Notes: a model not told the origin generated them from the letters alone. A stretch of DNA of 64,000 nucleotides from Excoecaria cochinchinensis (GCA_947683425.1 CANTUQ010000159.1:8064501-8128500); one strand, 5' to 3'; shown: positions 34,191-46,398, numbered from the stretch's first letter. Translations and numbers: made by a program.

Positions 34191-35089
34191 GTTTATGGTT
34201 TGAGATTTCGATTTGAAAATACCTCGCTTAACATTTATGATTAAAATTTAATTCATAAATTCGCTTTCCCTCAAATTTGCATTCGCATATCATTAGAGCC
34301 TTAGAATATGCTAGTTTGGTCCCTCTTTTAGCCCCGGTGCGTTCCTGAAGCACGACCCCATTTTCACTCAATTTGGGGAAGTGTTAAGGATAATCACAAG
34401 CCCACGCCACGTACCTCAATGGTATATCAAAATGATGACCCAATCGGTCGCTATGCTCGTGATGAGCTAGACCCGTCGGCAGGGATCATGCTTGGGTAGC
34501 CTTAAAGAAATATCTCCCATGTCCAAAACTCATGTAACGGCCGTAGCTATTTTCCACAGGTGATATGAACCCTTAATTCCATGCTTACTGTATGAATCCT
34601 CATGTATTGGGTGAGTCCTGATATCTCGCTTGATAACCTAGCCAAAGGCTATCATGCCCCGGTAGGGCCATGTCGAAATTTATGGAACGTCCAAATACGT
34701 GACGATCATTATCCATCCGCTTGTGCATTAGCATAGGAGTGTCATGCTGCCGGTTTTTTGCCGTGCACCAAGCATGTCCATTGGGTCCCTCGTTGACCCT
34801 TGGGCTAATCCCACCTAGGAAAGAGACTGCACGACCACATGTGTGGGAGAAACAAGGGTGGAAGGACCTACTTGCTTGCTTGTGCTCTGTGAGTGTTGCA
34901 TATCACGACCATGCATTATACCTGCATTTCATGCATCATGCCTAACGTTTTGTCCCTGCAGCCATCATAGATCTGCCCAGGTGGACTAGATCGCCAACCG
35001 GACGACTGATCCGAGTTCCTACTCCTGAGCTGTCAGATAGAGAGGGTCTACTAGAAATCTTATCAGAAATCAGTGGTACAGTATCTCAG
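34191..35089 (+). promoter_or_regulatory. E2 leader
   Basis: Non-coding leader of about 900 bases. Blocks around 34310-34510 are shared with E1 and E3. The first ATG in the gag frame that fits the family is at 35090. Confidence 0.55.
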
Positions 35090-36571
35090 ATGGCAAACTC
35101 GCCTAGGGGGGAAGACGCCACCAGGGCCATGATTGCGGAAGAAGTGGGTTGCCGATTTGAGGAATTCGAGGGTAGAATGATGAATATGTTGACCGCCCTA
35201 GCACAGCAGAATGCTCCGCAGAATCCTCCTCCTCCTGTGAGACAGAATGAGCCATAAAAAGAAAGGGTTGAAAGATGAGAAGAGCCTGTTAGGCCACCTC
35301 CAGTAGAGTTAAGGTCAGTAGCCTCGGGAGAGCAGGGAAGAAGGCCTGTGCTGAGAATTGATGACGATAGAGATATCGAGGATGATAGGATGAGCATTGC
35401 GTCTGAGAAGGGGAAGGCACCTCAAGGTGATGAGTTTATTCTGAAAAAGATGGAAGAGAGGTTTGAAGCCATGGTCCGTATGATAGGCAGAGCTCATGGG
35501 ATGAACCCGGAGGATAAAGAGTTGGACGGAGAGGACCCGATCCCTTACAACTTCAAAATGCCAAATGTGCCGAAGTTTGACGGTACTTCTGACCCGACCG
35601 CTCATGTGAAGCAATATTCTCTGGTCATGAAGGGGACAACGTTGTCCAAGAAGCAGAAAGTAGAATACTTTTGTCTGAGTCTGACCTCTCATGCCATCGA
35701 CTGGTATCATGGCCTTGACCGCCGCACTAAAGAAGATTGGGATCTGCTCACTGAGGAGTTTCTGAAGCAGTATGACTGTAATACCAGGATGGAGGTGACT
35801 CTAAAAGATCTTGAACTGCTCCAGCAGAAGGCCGGAGAATCTTTCCATGATTATCTCACCCGATGGCGGAACCGAGTAATGGAGATGCGGAGGAAGCCTG
35901 ACACCCAGGACCAGATTCGTTTGTTTATCAAGAACGCAAGCCCGTACTTGAAAGATGGGTTGAAGATGAAGGGGTTGAAGGACTGGGAATCTCTCAAAGA
36001 TATAGCCATCGAAGCAGAGGGAGAGTTCTTGGCTCAAAAAGCTAACAACGATAATTTTGCCAAAAGGGCTAACCTCGGTCAAGGAACCAGTAGGCCAACA
36101 GGTCCCAATAATGGCGCTAAAAGAACGGGTGAAGTGTCTGCTACCGAGGTGACCACCCAGAGGAAGTTTTCAAACTTGGGGAGACCATTATCTTGGGTCT
36201 TGAGAAGGTTAATGAAGGAGGGAAAATTGCACCCTCTAGCTCCTAGGCCAGCTTTGACGCAAGGGAAGCCTGGACACAAAGATAATGAATTCTGTACGTT
36301 CCACTAGCACTCAGGCCACATCACAGATAAGTGCAAAGCGCTCCGGCACTCTATCCAAGACTTGATTGATAGCAAGCAAATTTCTGACCCTGAAAAGAGG
36401 GAAACTGAGAAGAAGCCCGGTTATAATGCCATACCACCACCCGTGTTTATGATCGGATCTAGCCTGCCAGAGTGGTACGTGCTACAAGACCTATATGGGA
36501 GCGAGAAGTTTGCCGCTGTTTTTTTCGAGGATAGAAAGGAGAAGGCAGTTGTGGCGACCCTTGATTGCTAG
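35090..36571 (+). pseudogene. E2 gag
   Basis: Starting MANSPRGEDATRAM, the frame runs through the Retrotrans_gag core (KFDGTSDPTAHVKQY to SFHDYLTRWRN, about 35575-35875) to a zinc-knuckle-like CTFH-x-HSGHITDKC near 36293-36335. Premature stops are TAA at 35255, TGA at 35276 and TAG at 36305, and the segment used here ends at TAG 36569. There is no frameshift. Homologous E1 Gag has Gln at the 36305 site, so that stop is a CAG to TAG change. The frame continues directly into protease, so gag-pol was one polyprotein. Confidence 0.9.
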
Positions 36572-39500
36572 TCTAGCAGTGAGAGCGGTGGAGAAGCCGA
36601 GGAAGAAGGGGAAATGAACCTTGATTTGTGGAGGTCCGATGGGGACGAAGAAGAGGTAAGGGCTGTGACAAGGAGTGGAAGAGTGGTCCCTGAGATTACG
36701 AGACTACCAGAGCCAGTGCAGCCATCAGCAGAGAAAGAGCCAGAGGAGAATCAGATTGTCAGATAGTTAAAGAAAACTGCAGCTCAAATATCCATCTGGG
36801 ATCTGTTGAGACAATCCCCCTCTCATAGGAAGAAGGTAGTAGAGGCTTTGGTTGAGGCCACGGTCGCCACCACAATTTCCCCATCAGAACTTTTGGATCT
36901 AGTTAAGGGAGGATCCGAGGAGAGATTGGTCTTTTCTGACGCCGACCTACCGGTCGAAGGCCACAATCATAACAGACCCCTGTACATCAAAGCGCAGATT
37001 AACGACAAGCACACTGCTTGCGTTATGGTAGAGGATGGGTCTTCTATCAATGTGTGCCCCCTAATAGCTCTGCAAGCTTTTGGTCTAAACAAAGATATGC
37101 TCAGTGGATCAGATCTGACTATCACAGCCAATGATAATTCGAGGAGGCAAGCCTCGGGAACTTTTAAGACTCTGGTCAAGACAGGACCTATTGAAGTGGA
37201 GGTAGAATTTGTAGTTCTGCCCATCCCTGCTAACTTATCAGCTCTGCTTGGGAGACCCTGGTTTCACAAGTTAGGTGGAGTGCCATCCACACTACATCAG
37301 ATGATAAAGTTCCCACACGAGGGGGAGGTGGTGACTATCAAAGCGGCCAGGGAGAACCAGGTTTCAGCGCTGGAAATAGCTAATCAGCCATTTAGCGGCT
37401 TCCACGTGTCCATGATAAGGGAAGAGTGCGGGTCAGTGGATAGCCCAGCTGTGGTTAATATGATAAAGAAGATGCACTATCTCCCTGGGGCTGGTTTGGG
37501 CAGAAACTCTCAAGGGTTGCAAACCGCGATCACCACTCGGGGTCAGAAAAACCGGAAAGGTCTGGGGTACAGAGGCGGTTTCGGCAAGAAGAAGGCGGCG
37601 GATAAGATCCCCCACATTTCAGAGAGCTTCGTACCAGCATCCTCAGTTTGTGCTTACACTGGCGAAGATGAAACGCAGTGGGTGAAGGGGAGAATTTTCC
37701 CTGGGTGTGAGATCTTTAATGACGTATTTGACTGGAGAGTCGGGTTTAGCAAGACTGCTGAAGACTTCTGGGATGAGGAGGTCATGACTCAGGGTATCAC
37801 TTGGGACAGATGCGAGCCTGAAGAGGTTGTTACCGAAAAGATGATAGCTGCCAGGCTGAAAGGGAAAGAGAAGATGGCAGAATCAGAACTAAAAATGGGG
37901 GATTTGAAGATTTCTTCCGACATGCCTGGAGGGCCTCTGCTGAATCAGGAAGCCAGTAAACAAGCTGCAACGGCATCAACCTCGGGAGTGGCAGAAGAAG
38001 ACTCTAGCTTAGACTGTCTTTTTATTCCAGAACTCTTTTATGATGTAAATGACAATTATAATATTATTAATAAGGCAAACAATTTCTCTTACTTGTGCGA
38101 TGTTTCTAATGATTTCAACATGCATGAACATGATCATATTCCATCAATTTTTGACATTGATTCCACTGATACAACGCCTTTTAATCTTGGAACCTCGGAA
38201 AATCCGACAGAAATTCTAATAGCATCAAATATAACTCCTGAGAAGAGAAAAAATTTTGAGAGAATAATAAGAAAACACGAAAAAGTCTTTGCCTGGACCT
38301 ATGAGGACATACCAAGAATTGACCGAGATGTGGGAGAACATGCTATCCCGACTTATCCGGATTACAAGCCTATGAAACAGAAGTTGAGAAGGCTCAGACC
38401 AGAATGGGCTGACAAGGTCAAGGAGGAAGTTCGACAGCAGATTGAAGCCAAGTTCCTTATTGAGGTGCAGTATCCTACATGGCTGGCAAATGTAGTCCCT
38501 GTAGCGAAGAAGAACGGGAAGGTCAGGGTGTGTGTGGATTATTTAGATCTGAACAAAGCTTGCCCTAAAGATGATTTTTCACTACCCCATATCGATGTAT
38601 TGATAGACAGCGCCGCCAATTGCGCGATGTATAGCTTTGGAAATGGATATGTGGGGTACAACCAGATCCTGAAAAAAATAGCTGACCGGATTAAAACCGC
38701 TTTCATCACAGAATGGGGAACCTACGCCTACCGAGTCATGCCTTTCGGCCTAAAGAATGCGGGGGCAACATACCAGAGGATGGCAACCAAGATTCTGAGC
38801 GACTTGATCCATAAAGAGGTAGAAGTGTATGTCGATGACATGATGGTCAAGTCAGCCACCCGAGAGGGACACTTTGAAGCTCTAGAGAAGTTCTTCACCA
38901 GGATTGACAAGTATAATCTGTGACTTAACCCCAAGAAGTGCATTTTCGGAGTGACTTCAGGAAAGCTATTGGGACATGTCGTCAGCCAGAGGGGAATAGA
39001 AATTGACCCGGACAAGGTGAAAGCCATCTGAGAGATGCCTGTGCCACAAAAAGAGAAGGATGTAAGGAGTTTCCTGGGCAAGCTGCAGTATGTCAGCAGA
39101 TTCATTGCCAAGCTCACTTCGATATGCGAGCCTGTTTTTAAGCTGCTTAGAAAGAATCAACCTGTGGTCTGGAACGAAGAATACCAGAAAGCCTTTGACA
39201 GCATCAGGGAATACCTGTTGAATCCGCCAGTGCTAAGGCTGCCGCAACCGATCAAACCGCTTATCCTGTATCTGGCAGTACAGGACAGTTCAGTGGGCGA
39301 CATGATGGCTCAAGAGGATGAATTTGGGGTGGAGTTTGCAATTTATTACCTCAGCAAGAAGTTCCTAGCTTATGAGATAAAATATGCTGAAGTAGAAAAG
39401 ATATGCCTCGCAGTTATTTGGGCGTCAAAGAAACTGAGACATTACTTCCACTCGTACAAGGTTCAAGCAGTGGCCAAGCAGAATCCGTTAAGATATTTGC

Positions 39501-41428
39501 AGGAAGCACCGTCTTTGCTTGGAAAGATGGGGAGGTGGCTGCTCTTGCTACAGGAGTTTGATGTGCAATACATCACCCGTAAGACTATTAAGGGGCGAGC
39601 CGTAGCCGAATTTCTCGCTGAGCATCCTATTCAAGGAGACACTCCTGAGTTCACCTTTCCTGATGAGAGCATAGTCGCGATTTCTGTTCAGGGATGGCAG
39701 TTGCACTTCGACGGGGCAATAAATAACAGAGGAGCCGGAGTTGGAATAATCTTGACGACCCCAGATAATGAGAAACTTCCCCTCGCTAAGAAGCTAAGGT
39801 ACAAAGCAACCAACAATGAAGCCGAATACGAAGCGTGCGCCTTTAGGTTAGAAGCTTTAGCCGCATTGGGGGCAAGGAACATAGAAGTCTTTGGTGACTC
39901 ATCCTTGGTGATCAACCAGATCCGAGGTGAGTGGGCAGTAAAAGAAGAATGGCTGATGCCCTATGTTGAGTATTTGAAAGAGGTATGTGGGCAGTTCGAG
40001 ACCTGCACTTTCCACTTCGTGCCCAGAGATGAGAATCTTTTAGCTGATGCATTGGCAACCCTGGTGTCAATGTGGGATAATCCTGAAGGAGTAGCCATGA
40101 AGCCTGTACTGATTTCGAGCTCTGAGAAGCCCAGCTTTGAGACCAAGCCTGTGATGGAAGTAGAGGTGGCGGATGGGAAACCATGGTACTTCGACATCAT
40201 GAATTACTTGGAAAACGATAAATTTCCAGAAGAAGCTACTGAAAAAGACCAGAGGATGATCCGTAAGCTATCTACTCAGTTCATATCCTTGGAAGGGGTG
40301 TTGTACAAAAGACAGTCTGACGGGATTTAGCTCAGGTGCTTGAATGAAAAGGAAGCCCGCAAGGTGATGGAAGAAACCCATGCAGGTGTCTGTGGGGCCC
40401 ATATGAACGGTTTGACCTTGGCTAAGAAAATCATGAGACAAGGCTTCTATTGGCTTATGATAGACAACGACTGCTCAAAATATGTTAAGCAATGCCAGTT
40501 ATGCCAACAATACGCAGACTTGAGACACCTGCCAGTATCAGAGCTACATAACCTGACATCACCTTGGCCTTTCGCTGCTTGGGGGATAGATATCATCGGA
40601 GAGATTCACCCTACGGCATCCAATGGGCACAGGTACATCATAGTCGCAATTGATTATTTTACCAAATGGGTAGAGGCGGAATCCTTCAAAAAGATTGACG
40701 CGAGGGACATGGCCAAGTTCATAGAGAGGAATTTGATCTGCAGATATGGCCTCCCTCATCACATAGTGTCTGATAATGGAGTACAGTTCATGGGAGAAAC
40801 CAGGAAGCTCCTCGAGAAATATGGTGTCGAGCATCATAAATCCTCTCCCTACCGGCCACAAGCGAATGGAGCAGTAGAAGCCGCAAATAAGAATATGAAG
40901 AAGATCCTGTCCAAGATGGTCCAAACCTATAAAGACTGGGCCGAAAAGTTACCCTTTGCCCTGTGGGGATATAGAACAACGGTGAGGACGTCTACTGGCG
41001 CTACACCTTTTTCCTTGTTATACGGAATAGAAACAGTATTACCAGTTGAGATAGAGCTCAAATCACTGAGGGTGGTCATGGAAGCCCAAATCCCAGAGGC
41101 CGAATGGGCGCAGCAGAGGCTACAGCACTTGAACTTACTGGATGAGAGTAGGTTGAAAGCTTATTATCATAATCAGATTTACCAGAAGAGATTGGCAAGA
41201 ACTTTCGGAAAGAAGGTGAGAAAGCATCCGCTAAAAGAAGGGGACTTGGTGTTCAAGCAGATGAGGCCAGGCATACCAGATATTAGAGGGAAATTCAGAC
41301 CCACCTGGGAAGGGCCGTATATCCTTAAGAAACTACTGTCCAAGGGAGCTGCGATCTTGTCGGATAGTGACGGGAATGAATTCAAAGAGCCGATCAATGT
41401 CGACAGACTCAAGAGGTTCCATGGCTAA
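36572..41428 (+). pseudogene. E2 pol: protease, G-patch, RT, RNase H, integrase
   Basis: The same frame as gag, with stops at 36764 (TAG), 38921 (TGA), 39029 (TGA) and 40328 (TAG). Domains in order: aspartic protease with VEDGSSINV near 37030, where the catalytic Asp of the usual VDNGS/VDDGS is Glu; a G-patch-like segment near 37455-37575 (KKMHYLPGAGLGRNSQG, then GLGYRGG); RT at about 38255-38960 with YVDDM at 38827, but SFGNGY near 38633 where RTs have the first catalytic Asp; RNase H at about 39690-40090 (HFDGA, NEAEYEA, GDSSL, ADAL); and integrase at 40340-41000 with the HHCC finger and the DDE triad (GIDIIG, SDNGVQF, NGAVEAAN). The frame ends at 41428. The product would be the replication machinery for E2 and probably for E1 and E3. 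Confidence 0.92.
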
Positions 41429-41465
41429 AGACCAAAATAAAAAGAAGAGAATAACATGCCCTGCA

Positions 41466-42525
41466 AGTCGAAAACTGAAAAAAGGCGGCTGTGCTAAAAT
41501 TAGGTGCCTCGACAGGGTGAAAACCGAAAAAAGGCATCCTGTGCAAAAATCAGAGGCATGAGAGAAAATGTCCAATCGTGAAAACCCGAGAGGGCCGATT
41601 GGTAACAGGAGTTGATGCTGTTAAAATTTGGTTTCATGTATTAACAGCGCGTAAGCGGCTGAGTAAATGTCAAAACTGATCATGTATGTTCAAACTATAT
41701 GAAAACGTACACAAATTCGTGAAATAAAATGAATATTATTCTTTTCATTTTTGTCATTTTCTAGTTCTGCATTAAAAAGAAATGTAGCACCAAAAGAAAT
41801 ACATATATAGGGTAAGCTAAGTCCTGCTGCTGCTCTCGCCGACCAGATGCTTGAGCCCTCGAGTCCTGTTATCAGATGCTGGACTAAGGATCCACTTTTT
41901 GTACTCGTTAGTCGAAGACACAGAATGATTGCCGAACCTCAGGATAACAGTCTTCACTAGTAGTTTGCCCCACAGCTCATGATACCGAGAAGCAAACGCA
42001 GCCGAGAGAACTCCTCCTCGAAAAGACAAGGGAACCCTCACTACATCCTGGGTCATCCCGAGCTAGCGTGTACATCGAGAGGTGATGCAGAAGGTGGCCT
42101 GACGGAGGCCGCAGAGGGGAACACACCCCGATAGCCCATCAATGACCACATGAGACAGTGGGAGCCAGGCAGACGTAAAACTGATGTCGTCATCTGACAG
42201 CTCGCCAAATTTGGTAATACCTTCACCAGTAGTGGCACACCCATGAAGTCGTGGACGCGGCAGAAAGTGGCTCGGCGAGTACTGTGGAGTAACTCGAGGA
42301 GGTGGCTCGGACAGCATTCTCAGTTTCTCTTGCAGCCAAATCTGAAAAAAAAAAGAAAAAAAAGAGAAAAAGAAAGAAGAGAAGAAAAAGAAAAAAGAGA
42401 AAAAAGCCGCTGGAGTAAGTAGGGTTTACTTCAGGCAATAATAAGGCACAGGGTTGTGTGAAAATCCGAAAGGACGCACCTCCCGCTAAGAAAAGCTAGT
42501 GTGAAAATCCATGAGGGACGCACTA
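41466..42525 (+). other. E2 stem-loop set (five hairpins in two groups)
   Basis: Hairpins are at 41466-41490, 41512-41542, 41572-41602, 42451-42484 and 42497-42525. Examples are ACAGGGTG pairing with CATCCTGT around AAAACCGAAAAAAGG, and CCAATCG pairing with CGATTGG. The first group follows the pol stop; the second lies in the intron of the antisense accessory gene. In E3 and E1 the corresponding stems differ by paired changes. Confidence 0.7.
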
Positions 42526-43170
42526 CCTTTGAAATAATGACGTACCTGGAGCAATAAGGGGCTGCCGGTAAAGGTTGTAGTGGATCCAGAGCTCACAGCA
42601 TCCAAGCCCAGAATGGTTTCATCCAGAATGAGCGGTAAGGGTGATAATCCCATATGAAAGTCGCCCAAGACTCCGAACAGGCGAGAGTCACCTGTCAAAC
42701 CCCCTGGAACAACAGTAAGGAAGTTCACCATGCAAAACAAGAATATGATGCTTACCCGATAGGTGGGGATGTCGGTGAACTGATCCAGAGCCTCGATCAA
42801 TGGTTCCAGAGCGAAGGAATGGCCCGGGTGAATCAGCCGGACGGCCTCAGAAGGGGGTATGCCCAGAGCCATGGCTATGTCCCGAGTCTGGAATAGACCG
42901 CAGCGGGGGACGCAAGGTAGAGCGCTAGGAGGGAACCAAGCTCCGAGAATGGCAGCTAACTCTTCAGGCAAAGGGCACAGTTCCTGATAGGTGAACCGGA
43001 AAACGTAAAACCGGGGGTTCCAGAAGTGGGTCGCCGCCAGGAGGAGGTTCTGGTCGACTTTCACCCGGCACAGATATTTCAGCCCGGACAGAGAGGAAAG
43101 GGCGCCTTCTTCCCAAGTGTGTTTGTCATCTAAAATACGGTGCATCCTTTGGGCTAGAGAAGAAGACATA
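41817..43170 (-). pseudogene. E2 antisense accessory gene, two exons (plant mobile-domain/DUF7745-like)
   Basis: Exon 1 runs 43170 (MSSSLAQRMHRIL) to 42546, the intron is 42545-42342 (GTACGTC to a long pyrimidine tract and CAG), and exon 2 runs 42341 to 41817. The splice joins LLLQ to IWLQEKL in frame. Recognisable stretches are ELCPLPEELAAILGAWF, CVPRCGLFQTRDIAMALGI, and YRVSIIFLFCMVNFLTVVPG. They resemble proteins encoded by plant retroelements and plant mobile-domain families; the exact family is uncertain. One in-frame stop (TAG, 42063-42065) breaks exon 2; the frame then continues MTQDVVRVPLSFRGG to the end. A TATA-like TATATA (about 43230-43243, minus strand) precedes the start by about 70 bases. 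The gene converges on pol and diverges from the next gene. Confidence 0.75.
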
Positions 43171-43229
43171 TTGGGAGAGATGAAAGGCTCAAGATGTTGG
43201 AAAATGAAGAGACACAAGAAGAGCAAAAA

Positions 43230-43510
43230 TTTTGTGAGAATATATAGGGAAGTGTCACCGACGGCCTGCCCGCCTCTCCACATAGACGGCCTGCCCGCCT
43301 ATCTTTAGGGACGGCCTGCCCGCCTCTCCTAAGAGACGGCCTGCCCGTCAGTATAGATCCACCTGGCAGACGTTAGCATTGCATTCATCACGCGCATTAA
43401 CTTGCATTTATTGCATGACAAACAGCCAGCCCGTCGGTCGCTTCTACAGACGCCCGGCCCGTCGGTCACGAAATTCTATATAAGGACGAGTGATAGACGG
43501 TGCAAACGCT
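43230..43510. promoter_or_regulatory. Bidirectional promoter region of the E2 accessory genes
   Basis: A minus-strand TATATA near 43236 and a plus-strand TATATAAG at 43477-43484 face away from each other. Between them are four copies of GACGGCCTGCCCGCC-type words (43260-43345) and CGCCCGGCCCGTCGGTCAC near 43450. The same GTCGG words surround the TATA box of the E2 LTR. Confidence 0.65.
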
Positions 43511-46398
43511 GCTGTCCCTTTCATTTCCTCTCTCAAACCATTTTTTTTTGCGGTTTTTAGCGGTTTTTCAAGCGTTTCCTCTTATTTTTTTGCGATTTCT
43601 TCATATTTTCGCGTTCTCTACTCACCGGGTGCTTGGATATTTATTTTTCTCCAGTTTCTACACTTCTTGCGACTACAAGTAAGTAAATAATTACTCTCTT
43701 TTGAATTTTTATTTAATTTATTTCTTCATTTCTTCTTCTTTTAACTTTAGAAATGCTTAGAAAACTTTAAAAACCTTAGGAATTTAGGGGGAATGCTGCC
43801 CATTTTTTTTTTCTTCTAAACTGAACCTTTGCATGATCACATAGAAATATTTTTTTTCTATAATTTTGATGCTTTGGAATTACGCTTTTTAGCGCACCAT
43901 TCTGTGCATATATTGCTTTTGCGGCCTGAGGCCATTATCTTGTGTTGTTGGGGGCACACTCTTGCCGGGGTGCGTCCCATCTTCATGCGCATATTGTTGT
44001 TAAGGCCTGAGGCCTATTTTTATGCCTTTTCATGCAGGAGGTTGGGCATACCCTTGCCGGGGTGCTGCCCAAATTTTTATTATTCACTCAAAAATTGAAT
44101 ATTTTTGTACGATGCATGCCTTGGGCCTACAAAGCTCGTTTTTATTCACTTCAAATTTATTTCCATGCTAATTGCATGTTGCCTTTGCCGCGATGTGTAC
44201 GGGGTATATTGGGGCTACTTCCTTAGACAGGACGTTTGCTCTTTTCATTTGTTATCAATTTTCTATCTTGTTTTGGGCCGCCATTGCCCTGGTGAGGCCT
44301 AAATGGGCCTTCGCCTGGAAAATAAGTCTGATAATATTTGTTTTGTCAAATTTTCGCTGTCTAATTTCCTCTCTTTTACAGGATGCCTCCTAGACGTAGA
44401 GCACCGCAGGCCCAGCCCGAGCTTGTAGCTCCGGATTGGATGGATGATGAGTCAGCTCAGAGGTATAGAGCATTGGCTCAGGTAGAGCTTCGGGCCAGTC
44501 GCTTTGTGTCCTGACCGTTTCTAGAGGCCCTAGGGTTGGCCCCAGAGTTCGATTTACTTGCCGAGGGTGCTGGGTGGACAGAGTTCCTTGAGCCCTCCTT
44601 CCAGACTTTTCCAGAGGCTACTCGCCAGGTCCTGGCCACTCTTCGCTACGCCGGTTTTCAAAGTGCAGATACCGACCCAGGGGTGGTTCAGTTTTGGTTC
44701 GACGGCGACCACTTCAGTATTACCAGGCAGAGATTTGCACAGGCCATGGGGCTCCCTACAGAGGAGGGGGTCGAGATCCTGCGTCGAGCGGTGAGACGCG
44801 CCCATTGGGCGGCCATTGCCCTACCGGGAGTGCTGTATGATCATGATACAGCGAAGAGCACCGTACTAGTGTCTCAGGCACTCCAGTATTTGCACAGAGT
44901 GCTATCCAGTTCGTACCTTGGTCGAGCTGGGAATCCAAGGTCGCTTAACGCGGTCGAGATCTGGAGCCTCTGGGCTATGGTGGCAGGCCAGCGTCTCAAC
45001 ATTAGCCACGAGATCTTGGCCAACTTGACCAGAGTCGGCAGAGGATTGACACCGGTGGTGATAGTAGGAGGAGTTATCACCCGGTTACTTTTGAGGTTGG
45101 GGGTTAACCCTGGCAGGTTGAGAGGACCCTTGGAGGAGGGGATCCATGTAGATGCCGCAGCGGCAGTACAGATGGGGATGATCTCCCAGATATCAGGCCA
45201 GGCGGAGGCCTACAGGGTGTTGACCATTCATGAGACCCGGCGGATGTTCTCGCTTCCACCCTTGGGTGCAGATCCAGACCACCCGGAGCACCCAGAGGAT
45301 CAGCCTCCACAGCCAGAGCCCCAGCCTCAGCCCGAGCCTCAGCCAGAGCACCAGCCTCTACATTCAGAGCCAGAGCCTCAGCCTCCTCAGCCACAGACTG
45401 TGCCACCACCACAGCAACAGGAGCAGCCCAGGACTCCCTCGGACTTCGACTTCGAGTTCATGATGGACGACCTCTTCGCCGCTTCACCGGCATCCAGAGC
45501 GCCGACTCCAGCCCCATCACCGAGCGCTAGGGTATAGAGGTCTATCCACGGGCCCTCCGAGAGATACCACCCGTACTCCCGAGGCGACCCAGGGGCATCC
45601 ACCTCCTCGGCGCCACCGCCGGAGCCAGCACCGCAGCAGCCTGCGCAGCCTGACTTCTCTCAGCTCCTCACGTCCATGTTTACAACCTTAGAGCGGCGGC
45701 AGGAGGAGAGGGACAAGGCTATTCACGAGAGGTTGGATCGACATCAGGCTGCCATTCAGGAGCAGTCCCGGTCGGTGGAGCGCTTAGCTCAGGAGCAGGC
45801 CGGCTACATCGGGCATACGACTCGGGAGCAGGCTCGGGCCTTGGATGTTTTCAGGGATGAGCAGGCTCGGGTCCTAGAGGCCTTCAGAGGTGAGCAGATG
45901 AGGCTGATTGAGCATATTGCTTAGGGGCAGAGGGAGCTTAGGCAGCAGCTTGCTCATGATTTGAGGACGTCACAGGACCAGGCATCTCAGAGGGTTGACA
46001 TGACCCTACAGATGATCGACGAGTCGCTTGACTCTCTGAGATCCCGCGTCCAGGCGATAGAGGGGATCCTCCCACCTCTGTCTCAGACCATGAGAGAGTT
46101 CAAAGAGCAGACGGAGCAGAGCCTGGAGCAGAGGAGAAAGGCCGCCAGCGAGCAGACCCTTCAGTTGAGCCAAGCCTTCAAGAAGTTAGGAGACAAGGTT
46201 TCTGAGACCTTAGGATTTATGAGCACCTGTACCCAGCCCTTCTTGGATGGCTACGCTCAGATCTGGTTCAAGCGGGCCCATAATCACGAGGCAGGACCCT
46301 CCACGGCTCAGCCAGCTCCACCTCCACCTCCGCCAGGGACCGTCCACATATCAGATGACGAGGATCCCGATGAGCCCTCCGACTACACACCTCTCTGA
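43510..46398 (+). pseudogene. E2 sense accessory gene (ATHILA ORF1-like) with 5' intron
   Basis: A non-coding first exon (about 43510-43678) is followed by an intron (43679 GTAAGTAAAT to 44381 TTTTACAG), and the ATG is one base inside exon 2 (44383, MPPRRRAPQAQPEL). The frame runs to 46398, about 671 codons, with three stops: TGA 44512, TAG 45535 and TAG 45922. Residues about 50-290 (WFDGDHFSITRQRFAQAMGL, then SLNAVEIWSLWAM) resemble ATHILA ORF1/putative plant transposon proteins. Next comes a Pro/Glu/Gln-rich linker (PQPEPQPQPEPQ), then a long coiled coil (LERRQEERDKAIHERLDRH and on) and an acidic tail. A later AATAAA is near 46567. Its role in the element is unknown. Confidence 0.72.
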
